From Chthoniobacter flavus (lineage in GTDB: Bacteria > Verrucomicrobiota > Verrucomicrobiia > Chthoniobacterales > Chthoniobacteraceae): 41,073 nt of DNA. Below, one piece after another: positions 37,889-41,073 of the stretch. Where the stretch lies: contig CAMARB010000012.1 in assembly GCA_945860355.1 (NCBI GenBank), positions 1 through 41,073 on the forward strand, in the 5' to 3' direction. The stretch's first letter is position 1. Each line of letters begins with the position of its first letter. The notes under the pieces were generated by a model, which was not told the origin of the DNA, did no database searches, and saw nothing but the letters and a program-made list of their open reading frames with translations. The position numbers and the translations under genes are program-made.

Positions 37889-40317
37889 ATGCCCGTCGCC
37901 GACACCGTCCAAACCTTCGCCGGCATCGCCAACGAAAACGAATTCTACGGCCATCATTACCTCTCCGAGGTCTTCAAGGGCGATATCCGTGCACTCATCG
38001 AACGCTGGCAGGCTGCCGAGGACGCCGCCGCCGATTCCGAGAAACCCAACGTCCGCGCGCCCCACCGCAAACTCGCCGGCACCGGCGCCCGCTTTTTCAA
38101 GCTCCTGGCCGACCTCCCGCGCCTCCGCGAACCCGCCGAACGCATCCGGGCCCATCGCGCCCTGCACACCCCTCTCCTCGAAGCCCTCGGCTTCCAGCTC
38201 CACCCCCAGCTCCTCACCCTCCAACCCGGGATGCCCCTGCCCGCTTGGACTCGCCTTGGAAACCCACTCCATCCCCCGCGCCTTGTCATCCTCCCAGCCT
38301 ACGCCCCCGGCGCCGAAGACGACGACACCCTCGACCATCGCCTCCGGCCCGAGCACTACGCCGACCTCGATGTCGCCGAAGTCCCGGCCCCGCTCCTGAA
38401 CCTCTCCTGGAGCGATCTCCTCTCCGAAGCCGTTTTCGGCTCCGATCAGCCCCCGCGCTTCCTCCTCCTCATCGGCTTCAAGGAATGGCTCCTCGTTGAC
38501 CGCTTCAAATGGCCCAATAACCGCCTCCTGCGCTTTGACTGGACCGAGATCCTCGACCGCAAAGACCCTTACACACTCCAAGCCGCCGCCGCCCTTCTCC
38601 ACAGGGAGAGCCTCGCCCCGGAATCCGGCGACTGCCTCCTTGAAGGCCTCGATGAAAACGCCCACAAACACGCGTTCGGCGTTTCCGAGGACCTCAATTA
38701 CGCCCTGCGCGAGGCCATCGAACTCCTCGGCAACGAGGCCGTCTCCCAGCTCCGCCAAAAAGCCGTGGCCGCCAAGCAGGGCTTTTACTCCGGCAAAGAC
38801 GCCGTGGACGCGGGCGACCTCAGCCTTGAATGTCTGCGCCTGGTCTATCGGCTCCTCTTTTTGTTCTACATCGAGGCCCGCCCCGAACTCGGGTATGTCC
38901 CCGTCCTGAAAAGCGACACCTACGCCAAGGGCTACAGCCTCGAATCCCTCCGCGAACTCGAACTCGTCCACCTCGCCTCCCCCGAAGCCCGCGACGGCAC
39001 CTTCTTCGACCAATCCCTGCGCCGCCTCTTTTCCCTCATCGCCAACGGCTGCGGCCCCTCCGCCTCGCGCGCTCTCACCCAATCCACCTGGGCCGCCCAC
39101 ACCAAGGACGCCTTCGCCCTCGCCTCGCTCGACAGCAAACTCTTCGATCCCGACGCCACCCCGCTCCTCAACACCGTCGTCTTCCCCAACCGCGTCTGGC
39201 AGGCTGTCCTCAAGCTCATGTCCCTTTCCAAGGGGCGCCGCAAGGGCCGGGTCAGCTACCAGTTGCTCTCCATCAACCAGCTCGGCGCCGTGTATGAGGC
39301 GCTCCTTTCCTACCGCGGTTTCTTCGCCCCGGAAGACCTCTACGAAGTCCAGCCCGAGGCCCGCCGCGCCCCGCGCGCCGCCGCCCCGGCCGAAGACACG
39401 GACGACGCCGAAACCGACGGGGACGACACCGCCGCCGCCGAGGGTTCCGAAGCCGGCGGAGCCACCGATGTGATGGATTCCGCGTGGTTCGTGCCCGCCA
39501 GCCGCATCGAACCCTACACCGTCGGCGAACGCGTCCACGACACCGACGACCTCGGCCGGAGCGTCCTGCGCAGGTACCCGCGCGACACCTTCATCTACCG
39601 GCTCGCAGGACGCGACCGCGAAAAGAGCGCGTCGTTTTACACCCCGCAGGTGCTCACCCGATGTCTGGTGAAGTACGCGCTCAAGGAACTGCTTGCCGAC
39701 AAGAGCGCCGCCCAGATCCTCGAACTCACCGTGGTCGAACCGGCCATGGGCAGCGCCGCGTTCTTGAACGAAGCCGTCAACCAGCTCGCCGAAGCCCATC
39801 TCCAAAGGCGCCAGGCGGAACTGGGCAGGCGCATCCCCCACGAACGCTACACCACGGAACTCCAAAAGGTCCGGATGTACATCGCCGACCGGAATGTCTT
39901 CGGCGTGGACCTCAACCCCATCGCCACCGAGCTGGCCGAGGTCAGCCTCTGGCTCAACGCCATCTTCGGCGAGGAACCCGAGCCCGGGCAGCCGCCCAAA
40001 CCGGCGCGCGTCCCGTGGTTTGGCTACCAGTTGTTTGCGGGCAACAGCCTCGTCGGCGCGCGCCGCGAAGTCTTTTCCAGCACGCTCCTCGGCGCGCGCA
40101 GCACCACCAAATGGCACGAAACCGCCCCCGAACGCCTCGACCCGCGCACCCTCCTTGCCGGAGGCCGCCCGGAGGGTGCCGTCTATCATTTCCTGCTGCC
40201 CGATCCGGGCATGGCCGATTATTCCGACAAGGTCGCCAAGAGTTTGTACAAGACCGATTTCGATCGGCTCAAAACGTGGCGGCGCGAGTTCTGCAAACCC
40301 CTGGAACGCCAGCGACA
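37889..40317 (+). pseudogene. Eco57I/PglX-like adenine methyltransferase, truncated before catalytic motif IV
   Basis: From MPVADTVQTFAGIANENEFYGHHYL; EKSASFYTPQVLTRCLVKYALKEL, VVEPAMGSAAFLNEAVNQL (motif I), IADRNVFGVDLNPIATELAEVSLWLNAIF, FAGNSLVGARREVF, DFDRLKTWRREFCKPLE; no NPPY/F/W motif before similarity ends near 40317. Confidence 0.8.
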
Positions 40318-41073
40318 GTGCAAAAGATCACCGTCCAAAACCTCGACGCGTGGGTGGGCGCCTTTTTGCGCCGAAACCGTTACGAGTTCCGCATCATCTT
40401 CAGCCGGAAAAACGATGAGGGGGCCCGCAAGGCTTGGGAACTGGCGCTCTCCCTCTCAGATCCGACTCTCGGATTATCACCCGCCTTTTATGAGGAGGAG
40501 TTTGATCGCGTCATCGCTCCTCAGGGCATCACAACGCGGGACGAATACCGCCAGGCCAAACGCACCGGTCGGGGCGTCGTGCTCAACCGCGCCAAACGCG
40601 ACGCCATCTGGCCTGTGTTCGAGGAATACCGCACGGGCCTCAGCAGCCGGAAACTCAAGGAGGTCGATGATGCCTACCGCGACGCCGCCGCGCTTCTCAA
40701 AGAAAACCAGAGCGGATTCGCCTCCGTCGTGGTCGATGAAACCCAGGACTTTGGTCCGCAAGCCCTCCGACTATTGCGCGCGATGGCGCCGCCCGGACCC
40801 AACGACCTTTTCTTTGTGGGCGACGGCCATCAACGCATCTACAACCGCAACCGTTCTTCGATGACGGCTTGTGGCATCGATATCCGAGGCCGTTCCAAGA
40901 AGCTGTTTTTGAACTACCGCACCACCGAGCAGATCCGGAAATACGCCGTGTCCCTCTTGGAAGGCTGCGAAGTGGACGACCTCGATGACGGCGTGGACGA
41001 GCTCAAACGCTACAAATCAGTCTCCACGGGGCCGACACCGGTGAAAACCGCGGCCAAAGACCAGAGCGAGGCC
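40318..41073 (+). pseudogene. UvrD/Rep-family helicase fragment lacking Walker A (runs off window)
   Basis: Frame beginning at 40318 is open to the window end: VQKITVQNLDAWVGAFLRRNRYEF...QGITTRDEYRQAKRTGRGVVLNRAKRDAIWPVFEEYR...FASVVVDETQDFGPQALRLLRAMAPPGPNDLFFVGDGHQRIYNRN...LFLNYRTTEQIRKYAVSLLEG. Motifs II-IV present; the N-terminal GxGKT region is absent. Out of frame with the methylase ORF. Confidence 0.8.

Noticed and set aside
37757-40189. 810-aa minus-strand ORF opposite the methylase
   Set aside because: Glu/Gly/Val-rich shadow ORF produced by GC-biased codons of the well-supported plus-strand methylase; no recognisable domain.
1-41073. CRISPR arrays, tRNA or rRNA genes
   Set aside because: No regularly spaced direct repeats, rRNA signatures or recognisable cloverleaf sequences were seen; a tRNAscan/CRISPR search would be needed to exclude them formally.

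Overview
GC-rich chromosomal window of about 41 kb. Gene content (membrane-bound dehydrogenase/HEAT protein, ThuA, many exported proteins) suggests Verrucomicrobiota or a related PVC lineage; this is inference, as no rRNA is present. Left part: a truncated UrtA-type binding protein, an NrtA/CmpA-like protein, a divergent LysR regulator, a beta-propeller protein, a NarL-type two-component pair whose kinase has a discoidin-like sensor region, a Suv3-like RNA helicase, a tesA/ybbA/ybbP-like divergent locus, and a multi-PAS hybrid kinase. Middle: an alpha/beta hydrolase, a complete RND efflux operon (MFP-RND-TolC), an acyltransferase, a PhnP-like hydrolase and a possible YjfB-like small protein. 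Right part: a 1327-aa SGNH/propeller/HEAT/cupredoxin protein, a ThuA protein and a Cys-rich copper-storage-like protein, then a truncated glgC abutting what looks like a decayed helicase-ATPase-methylase-UvrD defence island. The two most notable non-coding observations are (i) a two-copy dispersed element (5459-5807 and 27004-27158) with about 20-bp inverted ends (CAGGGCTCACGCATCTAAAA) and 10-bp flanking direct repeats, and (ii) serial truncations and a gene fusion in the island at 36.2-41.07 kb. No rRNA, tRNA or CRISPR array was recognised. Family names come from reading translated sequences, not from database searches.
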